Assembly: GCA_025716815.1 (NCBI GenBank)
Contig: JAIXMN010000014.1
Coordinates: forward strand, 682,001-746,000
Source: Dichotomocladium elegans
Lineage: Eukaryota > Mucoromycota > Mucoromycetes > Mucorales > Lichtheimiaceae
DNA length: 64,000 nucleotides
Reading direction: 5' to 3'
A program made the translations under genes and the position numbers. Positions 35,109-47,756 of this stretch are shown here, one piece after another. A model generated the notes under the pieces. That model saw nothing but the letters and a program-made list of their open reading frames with translations, ran no database searches and had not been told where the DNA came from. How positions within the stretch are numbered: position 1 is the stretch's first letter; each line of letters starts with the position of its first letter.

Positions 35109-38100
35109 ATGGACGATCGTACACAAAAGATCTCCTCTCCATACCACGCAGAAGTACTTGCAACAGCTCCAGTTAACATTGACGCCGAGACCACAGATCC
35201 CTCGCCGCGCCGTGAGGACAGTGTCTTTCCATTTGCTCAGACCAGCATAAATGCAAACCTCGATACCAGCATTATTACCCAGGAGCAGAAAGAACACAAC
35301 AATGTCACAGATTATGATGCTAACAACACAGCAATTACGCAAGCTAGTCAGCAGAACAAAGTGGACGATAGTGGATCCGATATGGAGCTAACTCAAGAAA
35401 TACACGTCGTACGCGAGTTTCACGAGGAACTGACCGATGGTCACGATACACGTACTTCATCTAGTTACCAGAATAACGTCCATCTCCACGCACGCTTTGA
35501 GCAGCGAGAAAATGATGTGACCGATGATCGGCTTCCATCGTTCCGCGTCGACAAACTTGTGGAAGACCACACGGATGACTTCAGCTTTTTACGCGGTTTA
35601 ACGAGCAGCACACGACCAAATGATGATGATAATGAGTCTGACATGCTCCTCACACAAGAAATACCCCAGATCCCTCATGCGAATACTAGAGATGATGCAC
35701 AGAATACGCAAAATACAGTACCGAATGAACAAATGCATGATACAGACAATATGGCACAGTCGCGCAAAGAAAATAATGAAGTTACGTACTGGACGCTCGA
35801 TGCTACTGCACAACAAACCGAAAAACAGCAGGACAACCAAGACGATGATGATCGTGGATCTGACATGATCCTGACCCAGGGACAGTCAGCAGAGGTGCGG
35901 CCGCCCACAAATGAACAAGGCCAAGCTGCCGACGCTAATACAGTTGCTCAACCACCCGATGAAGTCGGAAACAGTATGGTTTTAACAGAACCATCAGGAT
36001 TTTCATCGGCCATGAAGGAAAATACAATCCCCGATGAAATGCAATCCGAGGAAACACCCACTCAAAATCGATACACAGGGAAGCGATGGCGTTCATCTTT
36101 TGATCTCGACGAAAATGACACTACCGGCATGTACTCATTTGATCGAACACCGACGGCAAGACGCAGGCGCCTTGAAAACATCCATCGCCCTATCAGTCTT
36201 GGTAGCCCGCTAGCCAGTCGGGGCCAGTTCCGCGAGCCAGGTACCATAGATCATTCACACCGTTTATCGCTATCTCCAGACCGCTTGCTCGGATCCACAA
36301 CTGCAGGCCGCGATTCACCCCTGACAGGACGCTTCCATATGTCATTATTAAACGACTCAGAGCTGCTGAGCCCAATAGCTAAACGCGGCATTGCGTCTCC
36401 CCAGAGGTTGTTCTCGCCGAGACGATCCTTTTATCTTCATGGAGGATCACCTCTTCAACGCCCGCGCCCGTTTCCTCGCACTTTTGAGCGGCCCGAATCG
36501 CAAGGATCTCCGGTTAAACCTATGGAGCGATCTTCACCTCACAACGATGATCGTAGCGTGACATCGGAAAATCTTGATCGGCTGATATCGATGCAAGGGG
36601 AGGAACAAAGTATGTTCAATGCAGTCATGGACAATAGCATCCAGCTGATCGTCCTGTTCAATTTTTAGAGAACATTCTCGATGAAGAATATCCACAGCTG
36701 TACAACTCCTTCAGCGAAGACATGGAAGCGGTACAATCCGGGAGATATACCTTCTATGTGGTTGGATATTTCAGCTGATGACTTGTTGATAATGGTATAC
36801 GGATGTTAGAGCCCGCCTGAAAATCGCATGGCGCTGCATGAATTTTTTCGCTACGTAGGCATCGTACTCAAAGAACTCGAGCCGGTGGGCGACATGGTGC
36901 ACACATCGGGGTACTACCTAGGGCAAAGTGAGTAGTAACCTTTCTTTATCCTTTTACAATGCGAGCATATACACATCCGCGAACAACGCGTGAACGACTG
37001 CAAATTGACATATCCATCCCTTCTTTCTTTGTGCTTTTTGCAGCACCCGCTAAAGCGAGTGAGCAAGCAGTGGCAGCCGCAACGATCATACCTGAACTGG
37101 AAACCTACAAAGCAGTTAAGTCGCATCATCCGAAACTCCACGGTACACTGTGTAGTATGCATACATCGTCAAGTTCGATCCACTAACATGGATATAGTAC
37201 ACCGAAGATCTAAATGATCTGGTACGTGAAGATGAAAAAAGTATCCGTCGAATAGAAGGTCAAGTCATTGCGCATAATCCATCCTTGTTTGGCGAATATA
37301 TTTTCGCGGATGCAGCGACGCGGAATCGCATGGAAGTAGGTCTGCCGTGTTAATCTTTGTTAAAACGAAAGATTGGTTGATAAGATAGTGGATTATAGAC
37401 GATGTTCAATGCCTTCAAAGATCACGCAGGCGTGAAGGCGAACCAGACGTTATACGAGTGGATGAGCACAGTACTTCGCAGTACGGTTGATGGAATGAAG
37501 AAGCACATGACTGATGTCGAGAAGGTAGTTCTTCAATGTTTCGGTTCGAGAGCAAGAATCACTTGCTTATAGCAGTAAACAACATCCCCAGGATTTGCAA
37601 GAGCTTTCTTTGGCAGAGAGGAATATTCAAAGTAAGCTTGCTCCGGTGGAGGCTCATGCACGATATTTGGAGGAACGGCTACCGGAAGCGCAAGAAAGGT
37701 CAGAAAGTAAAGATAATGCAATGTGGAAGGAAACTCAGGGCAATGTAGAGAACGAAAGCTTCCAAGGACCCGGGAACAGCGTGCCAATGCAGATGTGCTA
37801 GAAGAGATCCGACGAGAAGAGTAAGATGATGAAGGGGTGTTGGTTTGTGCAAAAATAGAAGAAAAAGACATCTAACGTTTCTTTTGTTCATGTCACTTGC
37901 AAGAGAAATGCTTGGAACCATGTCCAAATTCGAAGAGACCGTTAATCAAGAAGAAGCGGAAGCGAAACAGAAGGTGCTTGCCCTTGAGCGGCGAAGCGCC
38001 GAGTTAGAAGCAGTATGTATAGAAAGCAGTTACTGGTAGACAAGTCCAAACCTCATTCTCCATCAGGAACTCGCCGAGCTTGAGCAATTACGCTTGTCAA

Positions 38101-38943
38101 GAGGACATGCTACTGAAAAAGATCTCGAAGAAGCAAAGGGTAGGAAAAATGGGGGCAGGATATTGTATTACAAGATTGTGATCTTTCTCTTACGGATAAA
38201 CATATAATGTAGATCGTTTTTATGCTGATCAAAGGATTGCTGGATGGAGACTGGAGCATTTGAATGACTCCATCATCAAAGTGATACTTAACAACGATAT
38301 CCACGTAGCAATAGACAAGCAAAAGCTGGTATCTAAAGAGCCCAATGCAATTGAATTTAGCTTTGGATCGAGACGACCCCGATTTTACGAAGAATTTCAT
38401 GACTTTATCCTTCATGGCTTGCGGGAATACACAGCCGACGTGTGGGTTTTGTCTGAGGTAAAAAAGAATGGTTTGTTTGTCAAACATTTTCATCGGCTGA
38501 TGAAATGTGTAGGTAATGACCCGAGCAGCAGTTTATGTCGGATCAGCAGTAATATTCGTATATCAAATACGCAAAGTGGGCCGCCTATACTTTACGGAAA
38601 TATGCAAGGAGGGCAACGACAAGATCAAATGTACATTTGTGGCGACGAATCTCGCACCGAAAGCCAAGGTGACAATTTCGATTGAAGTAACCGCAGGCGA
38701 TATTCGATTTTTTCCTGCAATAAATATGGAAAATGTCACAATACATTGTGATTATGGCGCAGGAAGGTGAGGAGGAGGAATGAGATAGGTAACGCAGAGG
38801 AGGGTCGCTGAGCATATGCTTTTATTTTCTTATTTAGTCAAGAGGATATTGAAGCCCAGGGCCGTGCATTGCTTGAACGACGAGGATTTGCATGCCTCTC
38901 AGATACAATCAAGGAGATTGTCACCCTCCTTGCGGCGCCATGA
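35109..38943 (+). CDS. Kinetochore scaffold KNL1/Spc7/Spc105 homologue
   Basis: A large first exon (35109-36609) is followed by about ten small ones. The first exon is acidic and disordered and carries four MELT-type sites: MELTQE near residue 92, MLLTQE near 179, MILTQG near 253 and MVLTEP near 290, with SIITQE and TAITQA as weaker forms. In this family phosphorylated MELTs recruit Bub3-Bub1. The following exons give SPPENRMALHEFFRYVGIVL and a long coiled coil (LQELSLAERNIQSKL, EETVNQEEAEAKQKVLALE). The C-terminal Spc7 part ends with RWD-like sequence (VMTRAAVYVGSAVIFVYQI, FVATNLAPKAKVTISIEV). The TGA is at 38941-38943. The splicing around 36700-36790 is uncertain. Identity rests on MELTs plus domain order. 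Confidence 0.85.
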
Positions 38944-40167
38944 GGAAGCTAACTCCATACTTGATTTGCGGTAATGAGATCACGTGCCTATCTAGCACCA
39001 TTCTGCAATTCGCATGTAATATACTTCGTTTTCCAAAAGTCAAGGTGCTAGTGTGGACTGATGAAAGAATTAAGCGAGCCATACGCTAATACAACTTGAT
39101 GAGCACAGCATAAATCCATGGGGGAGGCAATTGGCAGCTCTTCAAGACTAATATGCATAGTATTCCTTATTGCTATCCGACGGTCCGTTCCTTGAATACC
39201 GGGAGGGGAGCTATTTTTGCCTGTGCTAAAGAGATGTGGCGTTTTTATTTCTTTTTGTTCTTCTCACGCTGTGATATGTTTTTGGGGGGTCGAGAGGGGA
39301 GGAGAGAAAAGGGGCGTGGGCCGCTGGGTTTCTCCGATTCGCATATAAACAGGCCTCGAATACCGTAGTGCGATATGAATGCATATTGATGAACGCATAC
39401 AGCTCAATAATTGAATTATCACATCTCTCACGCAATCCCCGCCACCAAATATGTAACCACTCCGAACGCACCACCCACATACAGGCACTTGCAAAAGCTT
39501 TTGAGGAATCCATGTATTCTGCAATTGGGCATTTTGTCAATCCAACTCGAGGAGACAAGGGAGTGGTTGACGAGAAAGAAGGAGAGGTTTGTCTGGTGTA
39601 TGTCGGTGGCACAGACGTTTTATCAATGGCCGGCGGATTCTGTTTGAACCACCTATCTTGAGCATTGGAGTTCATCGAATAGACATGTTCGGTATCCCAT
39701 TTCTGTCCGCGTATCTGGTTAAAGAATTGACGGTCAACATCTCTGGTGCCATACAAAAAGGGAGGGTGATAACGGTTTTAAGGAAGTCATGAGATCTGGG
39801 CGCAGCGTTAAAAAGAAGTTGGGGGGGGTGGTTAGGCCGCCGCCGGTTGGGTTGGTAAAGGAGAGGGGGGGTGTGAGGAAAGGAGAGGGAGAACGGCAAC
39901 ATGATTGGACTGTACATGCCACGGATTAAAAAAGACCACGTCACTCTCTGCTCTATTGCCCATGGCTGAGATTTAAAAGCAAAGGTGAGCGGGGTAAAAA
40001 AGGAGTATGAGGAGAGGGGTTGGGTTCGACCACTTTCCTTTTTCAATTTCTTTAAAAACCTGAACAAAAACGGATTCTGCATTTGGCAACTTTTGCTTTT
40101 CGGTTGTGCTTGAAAAAAAAAACCCGACCAGTTACAAAAAAAGGACATAGCCTATCCCCCTCCCCCC
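38944..40167. other. Intergenic
   Basis: 3' region of KNL1 and promoter of the MADS gene. Reading frames on both strands at 39226-39760 look like chance frames with no splice support. G-rich (39285-39315, 39822-39890) and A-rich runs are present, and a CT/C-rich run precedes the MADS start. Confidence 0.5.
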
Positions 40168-41551
40168 ATGAACCACCAGGCACAACAGCAGCAGCAACAA
40201 CCGCAGCAGCAACTGCATATGGACACCGCCTCCTCAGCGTCTGGCAGAAAGGGAGGCCCCTCGTCTAAGAACAAGCCCTATGACGACGTTGACAATGAGT
40301 CTGTGGACGATTCAGATAGCGAGAAGCCATCGAAGCGCTCGGGCCGTCGCAAGATCAAGATTGAGTACATTGAAGACAAGAACCGTCGCCATATTACATT
40401 TTCAAAACGGAAGGCTGGTATCATGAAAAAAGTAAGCGACTTTTTCCTTTGGTGTTCTTCGCAAGAGTGCCGAGCAAAAGTGTACGTGCATGTGGTCCTG
40501 AGTGTGCCTTGCAAAGAAAATAACACGCAAGCGCGCACAACCGTATTGCATACACACACAAAGAGCGAGAGAGTGAGAGAGAAGGGCCCAGAGATATCTG
40601 TTACGCGTTCGTGCCAATAGACGGAGCAATTACGCGTAAAGTTATACCGAAAGAAAAAGATACTGAATTTCTTGCTTTCCTTTGTTAGGCGTACGAGTTG
40701 AGCACCCTGACAGGTACGCAGGTATTGCTTCTGGTCGTCTCAGAGACAGGCCTTGTATATACCTTCACAACCGTCAAGCTCCAACCAATCGTCACCAAAC
40801 CTGAGGGGAAGAACTTGATTCAGGCCTGCCTCAACGCCCCCGATCCCGTCTCAAACGAGCCTTCCTCGGTACAATCTCCTCTTTAATGGGTTTCATACGA
40901 TTTCCTCTGACACCTTATGTTTTAGGATCAAGCCTATGGAAACAGTAGCAGCGCCAGCACCAGCAACAACAATCAGTCACCTCGCATGGTTAGCAAAAAA
41001 GAGTATGACGATAAGAAGGTAACCGTTCAGACAAGAGACGAAGAGGAGAGATGAGAGAGAGGAAGAGAAAGGAAGGTAGTTGTTCACTTACATGCTCGAA
41101 AACGTAGATCGATCCTACTACGGCCAACGTCAGTCACCCAGCGACTGCTGGATATGGGGCTGCGGCTGCGGCTGCGGCTGCGGCTGCGGCTGCTGCGTCG
41201 ACCACTCCGACGTACCAGCCGGCTGCATACGCATCCGCAGGGCCAGGAAGCGGAGCCCCTGTGCCGGTGGGTGGTGGTAACGGATATCCCAGCTACATGA
41301 GCCAGCAACCCACATCCCAGTATCAACAGACTTCTCCGCAACCCCAACAACAACAACAGCAGCAGCAGCAGCATCCACAGTACGGCCAATTGCCTGGACC
41401 TCCGTACTACAGCACCCAGCAACAGCAGCAGCAACACCATCACCACCATTACATGCCTCAGCATCCAAGTTACTGGCAGAATGGTCAAGGTGGTATTGGA
41501 CGACAGGACCAGTCTCAACCCGATGACAAGTCCAGTAGGGCAAACAAATAG
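40168..41551 (+). CDS. MADS-box transcription factor, SRF/Mcm1 type
   Basis: Four exons: 40168-40431, 40689-40868, 40926-41018, 41108-41551. They encode 326 residues. A Gln-rich start and an acidic Ser/Asp stretch precede the MADS box, which begins GRRKIKIEYIEDKNRRHITF and goes on SKRKAGIMKKAYELSTLTG, then VLLLVVSETGLVYTFTT. The SAM-type extension KLQPIVTKPEGKNLIQACLN marks it as SRF/Mcm1-type. The C-terminal half has a poly-Ala run (about twelve, 41163-41200), two poly-Gln runs and a His run. It binds CArG-like sites and controls mating, cell-cycle or stress genes in fungi. The first intron (257 bases) splits the MADS box and is longer than most here. Confidence 0.93.
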
Positions 41552-41869
41552 TTAAGCCTCTCGCCGATTCTCTCTCTCTCTCTCTCTCTCTCTTTGGGAA
41601 AAGCATATAATACATACTATTATCATTATTGTTTCCGTCCCCTCCCCTTGAAACAGGACTTTTTCCATCTTCATTACGCATCCTCTTCTTCTTGTATGCT
41701 ATATTTTTCATAAACGAAATCTTTCTTATTTTCCTTTAGCTCATTTCTATCATATGAGTATATTCGAATTCAAGCTTTTATAGTGTAGTTGTGTATCGAA
41801 AGTATATACAAAGCGGGTTGCTGAAGAAGAAGGGGGGGTATTATGATTAAGTAGAGGGTCTTTTTTTTT
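41552..41869. other. Short convergent intergenic region
   Basis: Contains the 3' regions of the MADS and MFS genes and a (TC)n microsatellite at about 41570-41592. Nothing else seen. Confidence 0.55.
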
Positions 41870-44018
41870 TCACACCAGGACGAATTTCGCGAACAAGATC
41901 CAACTTGTGACGGCCAGGGAGATAAATATGCCTCCATAGATCCAGTTAGCCTTCACCTTTTGTAGTTCACCCGCCGCTTGCTGTTCCTGGGGATGCTTGT
42001 ATTCCAGCGCTTCGAGGATTGCCGCCCGTGCCGATCGATCGAGGAGCCGACGGTAGATGGTTTGGTCAAGAATGTAGAGGATGATACCTGCAAGCACAGC
42101 GAGGCAGGATATTCCGATGAAGAACACAATCACCCCATCATATCCCTTGTGTGGATCGATATCTTGAAGATGTCCAGAAATGATATCAAAGAGGGTTGCA
42201 CCAATATTTGTTCTAAGAAGCCTAGTGTGAGCGAAAGCGTTGAAAAAGAAACGCGCTTGGATTTTTACCCTGATTTGATCAGTCCCATTCCCGTTCCGAC
42301 AAGCGAGAGCGGCAAAATGATGGGCACGGACGATACAAGACCCACCGGGCCAAGGGACAAGCTAAGGCTAAAAATGAGCATCCCGACGATCGGGGCCATG
42401 TCCGTATATTCCAGAACCAGCAAGGACATAAGCATCGACACTCCGCTGCCGATCACTGATGTAAAGTTTCCAAATGCATCAGCATAACATGTGGGGGGAA
42501 GGCCGCTGGCGATAAAAAAAAAAAAAAAAACTTACTCATCCAGGTGCGCTTGCCGTACTTATCTAGACAGATGCCTAGAAAAGGCATAAGGAAGACGGGA
42601 AGAACTTGTGCCACGCTCGCGGTTGCTGCCGCATGTGCATTGTCATAACCGAAACGGAACTTGACATATTCGCTGAACAGTGAGAGTTTAATAAAATGAG
42701 CATTCAACATTGGAAGTTCTTTTTCATGCGATTTTTTTTACCTGTTGATATGTAGAAAGCATCCCCACAGACCACCGAGCAGGAATTCCATAGCAACCAC
42801 AAGCCAGTAGGAATGCGGCAAGTATAAGAGTTTGGACCAACGGAATGTCTTCTTCCGGCGAATCGTCTTTAGCTGATCCTGGCATCCAGGCGATGGCGGT
42901 GCCACAGCACGTAGGAGTGCAATGTAGATCAGATTAAAAACAAAGGAGATCATGCAGAGAATCGCAGAAAACTACGGCGTATATAATACAGCTGGTCAGA
43001 CAACGCTATTTCGGGGAAGTATGCCTGACAAACGCCACCAGCTTGCAGGGAAACACAATCCTTACCCAGAAACCGTAACCGTACCAGCCTGTCCAGTTTG
43101 CGATGGGAACCACAGTGGCCTGAGCTAGAAAGGATGCCTGATGGATCATAATAGCTTGTTGTTAGAGCAGACCAGAACAGTGCATTAAAACCAATCGCAT
43201 TTGCGCATAAAGACGTCACTCACGAGGCGACTGACGGTCAACATGAGGGCCATAACACCAGCCAGACTACGGCCTTTGAACCACTGGCTGAGAATGGTCT
43301 CCTGGACAATAACAACCGTGCCGCTGCCTATGCCATACAGAATTCGTCCTGTAATCATCATGGGGAGACTAGCACCATGCGTTGACCAAGCAACAAGCAC
43401 ATTGCCTGATGTGATAAGAACGGTCGTGATGATAGAACCAGGGATGGTTCCAAAAGCGTCCAGGAACAACCCGCCGATAACTGGAAGGACTGTATTGACA
43501 ATCGAGACGCTCGATTGAAGCACGCCATACTGAGAATTATTGATCCCAAATTCCTTTTTTTTTTCCAGCGACACAGTGTGTTATTCAAAGTATACAAAAG
43601 AAGGAGACGATAGAAACGAAGAAAAATACCTGTTTAATGGTATTTTTCATGGCACCCAGTGTATGTGCAGCAAAATGACTGCCCACTGAAAAAAGAGATT
43701 CAGTAAACTCGCTCCTTTTATTATTATTTCCATGAACATGCCAATGTCCAATGGAACAAATTGAGCGGGGAGTGGAGCTCGTTAAACTTTACCTGCCAGA
43801 AGAAGCGCGCATACCAAAGCAGTCATTTTATACTGCCATGGTTGTTCTGCAAGTTGGCAAAAGTCGGCGTTATTGACATTTTCCTGCTGCTGACAGCATT
43901 GCGATCCTCCTTGACCGCTCGCATTGCTAGACGCGCAGCAGAACGGCCTTGCTGAAGATTTCTGAGGCGGCTGTGTCCGAAGAAGAGGGGTGTTTTCGTT
44001 CGGTGAAGAGTACGCCAT
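41870..44018 (-). CDS. Major facilitator superfamily transporter, MFSD1-like
   Basis: At least seven exons on the minus strand, starting MAYSSPNENTPLLRTQPPQ at 44018 and stopping at 41870. The Cys/Gln-rich cytosolic N-terminus contains ENTPLL, an acidic dileucine-type sorting signal seen on lysosomal/vacuolar transporters. Membrane helices are spread over the exons: PWQYKMTALVCALLLAG, the 43185-43574 block (NSQYGVLQSSVSIVNTVLPV, ARILYGIGSGTVVIVQET-like helix 4/5 region), VVAMEFLLGGLWGCF, FLMPFLGICLDKYGKRTW (the D-K-x-G-K-R loop typical of MFS), and helices in the last two exons. The resemblance is to MFSD1, a vacuolar/lysosomal solute carrier. The substrate is not known from the sequence. Exon boundaries inside 42530-43200 are approximate. 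Confidence 0.83.
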
Positions 44019-44473
44019 TGCATGTGGCGGATTCGATGGAGGAGCTGCAAGGAGGAGGAGGAGAAGAAGAAGAATAAATATTGATCTTGTGTGAGGTGGA
44101 GTTTAAGTGATTTTGTTATCAGATTTGTTTGCAAATCTCGGAGGCCCATTTCGGACGAGTTAAACCTATCAGATGTTGTGGATTTGATGGTCATTTGCTT
44201 ATCCTACACCAAACCCCCCCACCCCGGCCACAATCCCGCTTCCCCTTATCTTTCCTAAAGACAATACATCCACAACAAACAAACCATCGTTAAAGATTGC
44301 TTTCTCGTCGTGCCCCTTCCTTCGGTTCCCAACCCATACCTTCTCTTTCTCTGCGGCTTCGGTATATGTGGATAAATGCATCGGGATCTAAAGAGCAAGT
44401 AGCGGTGTGCCAATCCAAACTTGTGGGATCATTGCATGACCCTCTAGCATAATCATTCGCAAGGGAGAAAAAG
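44019..44473. other. Divergent upstream region
   Basis: Between the MFS gene (-) and the uncertain locus (+). C-rich run at 44213-44224. No coding signal. Confidence 0.5.
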
Positions 44474-45287
44474 ATGTCGTATTCTGACGTTGACCTTACC
44501 CTTCCCCCCTTAACATATTTTGAAGCAGCTGCGTTAAATATCAGAGATATTGTGAACAGGTCTAGTACGTGGAGTCCTTACCAGGCGCGAGTACCCAGAA
44601 AACGAGATCAGGTGAGCATCGCTGCCCGATCGTCATCAGTGCTATATGACTCTCCCTTCCCCACCCCTCACTCTTTAAGAAAGAAGAAAGGTGTGACATG
44701 ACACGTGAATGACTAGCGCTAGCTGTCCCGGGTTTCTCCCTGGACACCTGACCGGGTGCATAAAATCGATGCCACGTTTAAGTCGCAGGAACGCTATATC
44801 ATAAGGCTTTATCCTGCCGCGAAGGTATCCAGCCAGATCTGTGTCGGCAGTCAAAACCACGGAAAACTCGGACATCTTGGTGTTCTTCATTTTTTCGACC
44901 TCTGCTGATCTAGTCCTTCCTGGTCGGCACCCGAACCCCTTCCTCCCCGGGCTGGTGTTCGCCAAAAGCATTCCTGAACCATGCAGCTGGTAGAAATCAT
45001 CATCCCGCCCGGCAGGACAATATTCGGACAGGGCATCATACACGGGATCCTCAAAAAATAGTGAGGAGCGTATGTCGACTTATCTGTCTTCCTCTAGATG
45101 ATTAATCGGGAGAGCATCTTTCCGACCGGATTAATATCAGAATTTGCGGACACGTTGCGCAAACTGAAGACGCAAAAAAGATATATTCATGTTCCTCTAC
45201 TGGCCTCTCCCTACTGTCTGGTTTTTCCCGTCTACTTGCGATACCACGCACTGAGATGATTCGAAAACCAAGGCACATAGACTGCCG
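44474..45287 (+). pseudogene. Uncharacterised, apparently disrupted coding locus
   Basis: Several pieces read like protein but do not join cleanly. Piece one (44474-44611, start MSYSDVDLTLPPLTYFEAAA) ends at a good donor. Piece two (about 44731-44910) reads VSPWTPDRVHKIDATFKSQE, then YIIRLYPAAK and SQNHGKLGHLGVL, and reaches a stop. Piece three, in another frame, reads VLPGRHPNPFLPGLVFAKSI and EPCSW, then a stop in the middle of what looks like a continuing sequence. Piece four (45100-45276) reads MINRESIFPTGLISEFADTL and ends LRYHALR. The frame change and the internal stop suggest decay or a sequence error. I do not recognise the family. An alternative is a working gene with unusual introns. 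Confidence 0.4.
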
Positions 45288-46282
45288 CACAGTCGCTCTC
45301 CGTTATGTCCAAAGACCTTTGTATAACCCCCAGAGTCAATGACCTCGGGTGCATAAAAAAAGGTTTTGTTTCCTAGCTACGCTCCATGTACGCCTCCCCG
45401 CTCTCTTTTTTTTGGTATGCTTCGACGACCTGGATGAGTTTCACCTATAACCAATCCAAGACAAGCAACGGTGCGGAGACCAACTTGCTTAACGTTGCCG
45501 CTTCAATATCCTCCCGCAGACGAACATGAAAAAGCTAGTTAAGGTGTCAAATAAATAAGTACATATCGCTTTGTAAGACGGTTGGTTTTGGACGAGATGG
45601 AGAGGAGCATGCTGTAGTGGCGCGGGGGTACCTTAGGCGAAGTTAGGACACAAACCCATTTTTTGCACTTGAAGAAAGTTGGGGTCGCTGACTCTGGGGC
45701 GTATGTACATAAGGACTTTGAGTTGTAGGCAATAGAACGACTTGCGTATCTGTAGATGAGGCATAGCAGCCCGATGCGTCGTTGGATTTCGGCCGCCTCG
45801 CTTTTCCAAATCCCCACAGCCAGAGTCTCACAAATGGCCGCGATGACTACCTTCAGAGACATCCAACTAATGGCCTATCGTGCTTTCTCCCTTTGACTCG
45901 TCTCAGACGAGGACGGAATGACGCTTGATGCCTGTTTTTTTCCGAGGTGTGTTTGATCTTGCACTTAATTTTGGTGCTGTCATCGCTACCTTTTACGATC
46001 CCGCTATCTATTGAAAGGAGACTCATCCAAGAAAGATACACATTATACTCGGGTCAACTCTGCCGAGTTAACCTGGATTCTTGCTTCTCAAACTGATAGA
46101 ACATGGATATTGTGAGGAACTCAAATTGAATACCGTATGCGGCAGCAACGGCCGTTTGGTCACTTTGAGTGTAAACGTGTATAAAGAGGGATTCAAAACA
46201 GCCTGAAAGCAATTTGCTTCAAAAGAGACAGAGAAGCTTCCCTCAGCGGCATATGCGATATCAAGCGCATAAACAATTTTTT
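45288..46282. other. Unassigned region downstream of the Mediator-like gene
   Basis: A minus-strand frame at 46068-46286 and two at 45539-46041 have some coding look. A donor-like GGTAAAG just before the stop of the neighbouring minus-strand gene, plus an acceptor-like TTTCAGG near 46202, leave open that the gene extends here. Nothing could be named. Confidence 0.35.
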
Positions 46283-47197
46283 TCAAAAGAGCAAATCATC
46301 TTTACCCTGGGATTGACTAGCCTTGATTGCCTCGACATCAACACCTTGGACTACCACACTTCTCAGTCTCTCCAGACGCTCTCGCTGCATCTGCAACATC
46401 TCATCCATGTCGTCTTCGTCGACTAGCATCGAGTCGATGCCCTGCTGTCCATCCACTCCGTCGCGTTGAACATCATCCATCAATTGTGATGCGTCATCCA
46501 TGGCCAGATCCACCTGCGCAAGCGACAGGTCTGTGCCCATATCCTCTCTAGAGCCTACACCTTGTACGCCGTCATGAAGCATGTGCTGATGCTCGGATTT
46601 TTCATGTTGTTGCTGGTGATTAGGCTTTTCATGTTCTGCGAGCCTTTTCTGCTGCCAATCCAGCTGCAATACCCGCTTTGACTGCTCCTAATACAGTAGC
46701 AATTTCTGTCTATGTAAGAGGGATGCGCTTGTTCGAAGCAAGAGGAGGAAGCCATAGAAGCCGGTCTAGATACCAGAATATAATAAACTTGATCGCACAC
46801 GGTTTCAAACTGGTCGCATTTTTCTAACAGTTTCGCCGAAAGATGGGACGGCGGGTTGAGCGATCCTCGTTCTAATTTGCTAGTGACATTGATCAACAAC
46901 AGCAACAAATTTCCCGCGTGGAATACGGATGGACATCCCGCAGTGAAAACCCCCATTACCTCGACTCCATTATCGCGAAATGGTCAAGGATCCGTGCCGC
47001 TTGCTCGAGAATGTCCTGTTACGCACGTGGGAGATAAGTCAGGCGTTTGTTCCTTTACATACGCACACACACAATAAAAGGGAGAAATGTGTGTTTGCGG
47101 AGCGGCATACAATGCATACCCCTGCGAGAAGTTTGTGAAGCATTGCAATTTCATTTTGAAGAGGGCGTTGGATCTGCTTTTGTTGGCCAGGACGCAT
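46283..47197 (-). CDS. Putative Mediator subunit (Med29-like)
   Basis: Four exons: 47197-47120, 47015-46960, 46879-46774, 46687-46283. They encode 214 residues. The first 110 residues are helical: NEIAMLHKLLAG, DILEQAARILDHFAIM, LSAKLLEKCDQFETVCDQVY, then EQSKRVLQLDWQQKRLAEHE. The xKCDQFxxxCDQ helix with a following long helix resembles the MED29 core. The rest is Gln/His/Asp-rich with acidic runs (LVDEDDMDEMLQMQRERLER). If correct, it is part of the Mediator tail/head connection for RNA polymerase II. The assignment rests on short similarity recalled by eye. An extra 3' exon beyond 46283 is possible. Confidence 0.45.
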
Positions 47198-47756
47198 GGT
47201 TAGGGGGGTATATTTTTCAACGTGTAGTAAGAAAAGGTACAGACGCTGCGTTGCTGCGGCGGTTGGACAGAGCCAATCAATCTGGTTTGCGAGGGCTTGT
47301 ATCCAATTGCATTCGACTTTTCGCGCAAACGCAGCTGTTAGAGAACCGAAAAAATAACCCATTCTCATTCCCATATGAAATAAAGCAAAGATGGTTGATA
47401 CAGTTAAAGACATAGCACTACCCATTTTTAAGTCTGTCTTGTGTATCTTTGTATGTCGCGTTTTCTTGCAAAGCGTAATTAATGGCCTTGGGTTGGTGGA
47501 ATGGTCGAGCTAGGTTCCCCAAAATGCCCCGCAGTCACACTGAGGGAAATCCGGTTCTAAGTGAAAAAGCTGTCGGACTTTTCCTCGACACACCGTGGTC
47601 GTGACGTCTGAGCAAAACACACACCCACACCATTCTCGACCTTCACACTCCAAAAGGTAATTGTGCGAAAATCAAGCAACTGCTTTATCAGTAAATTAGT
47701 GATCCCTTGCTTTTCGCAGTACGGCTAATCGCTCTTCTAAAAATCAGCAGATAATC
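47198..47756. other. Divergent upstream region
   Basis: Upstream of the Mediator-like gene (-) and the complex I gene (+). A + strand frame at 47047-47415 is antisense to exon 1 and has no splice or family support. Nothing else found. Confidence 0.5.

Noticed and set aside
39226..39792. Frames of up to 176 residues on both strands
   Set aside because: No splice sites, conserved motifs or codon pattern; likely chance frames in intergenic sequence.
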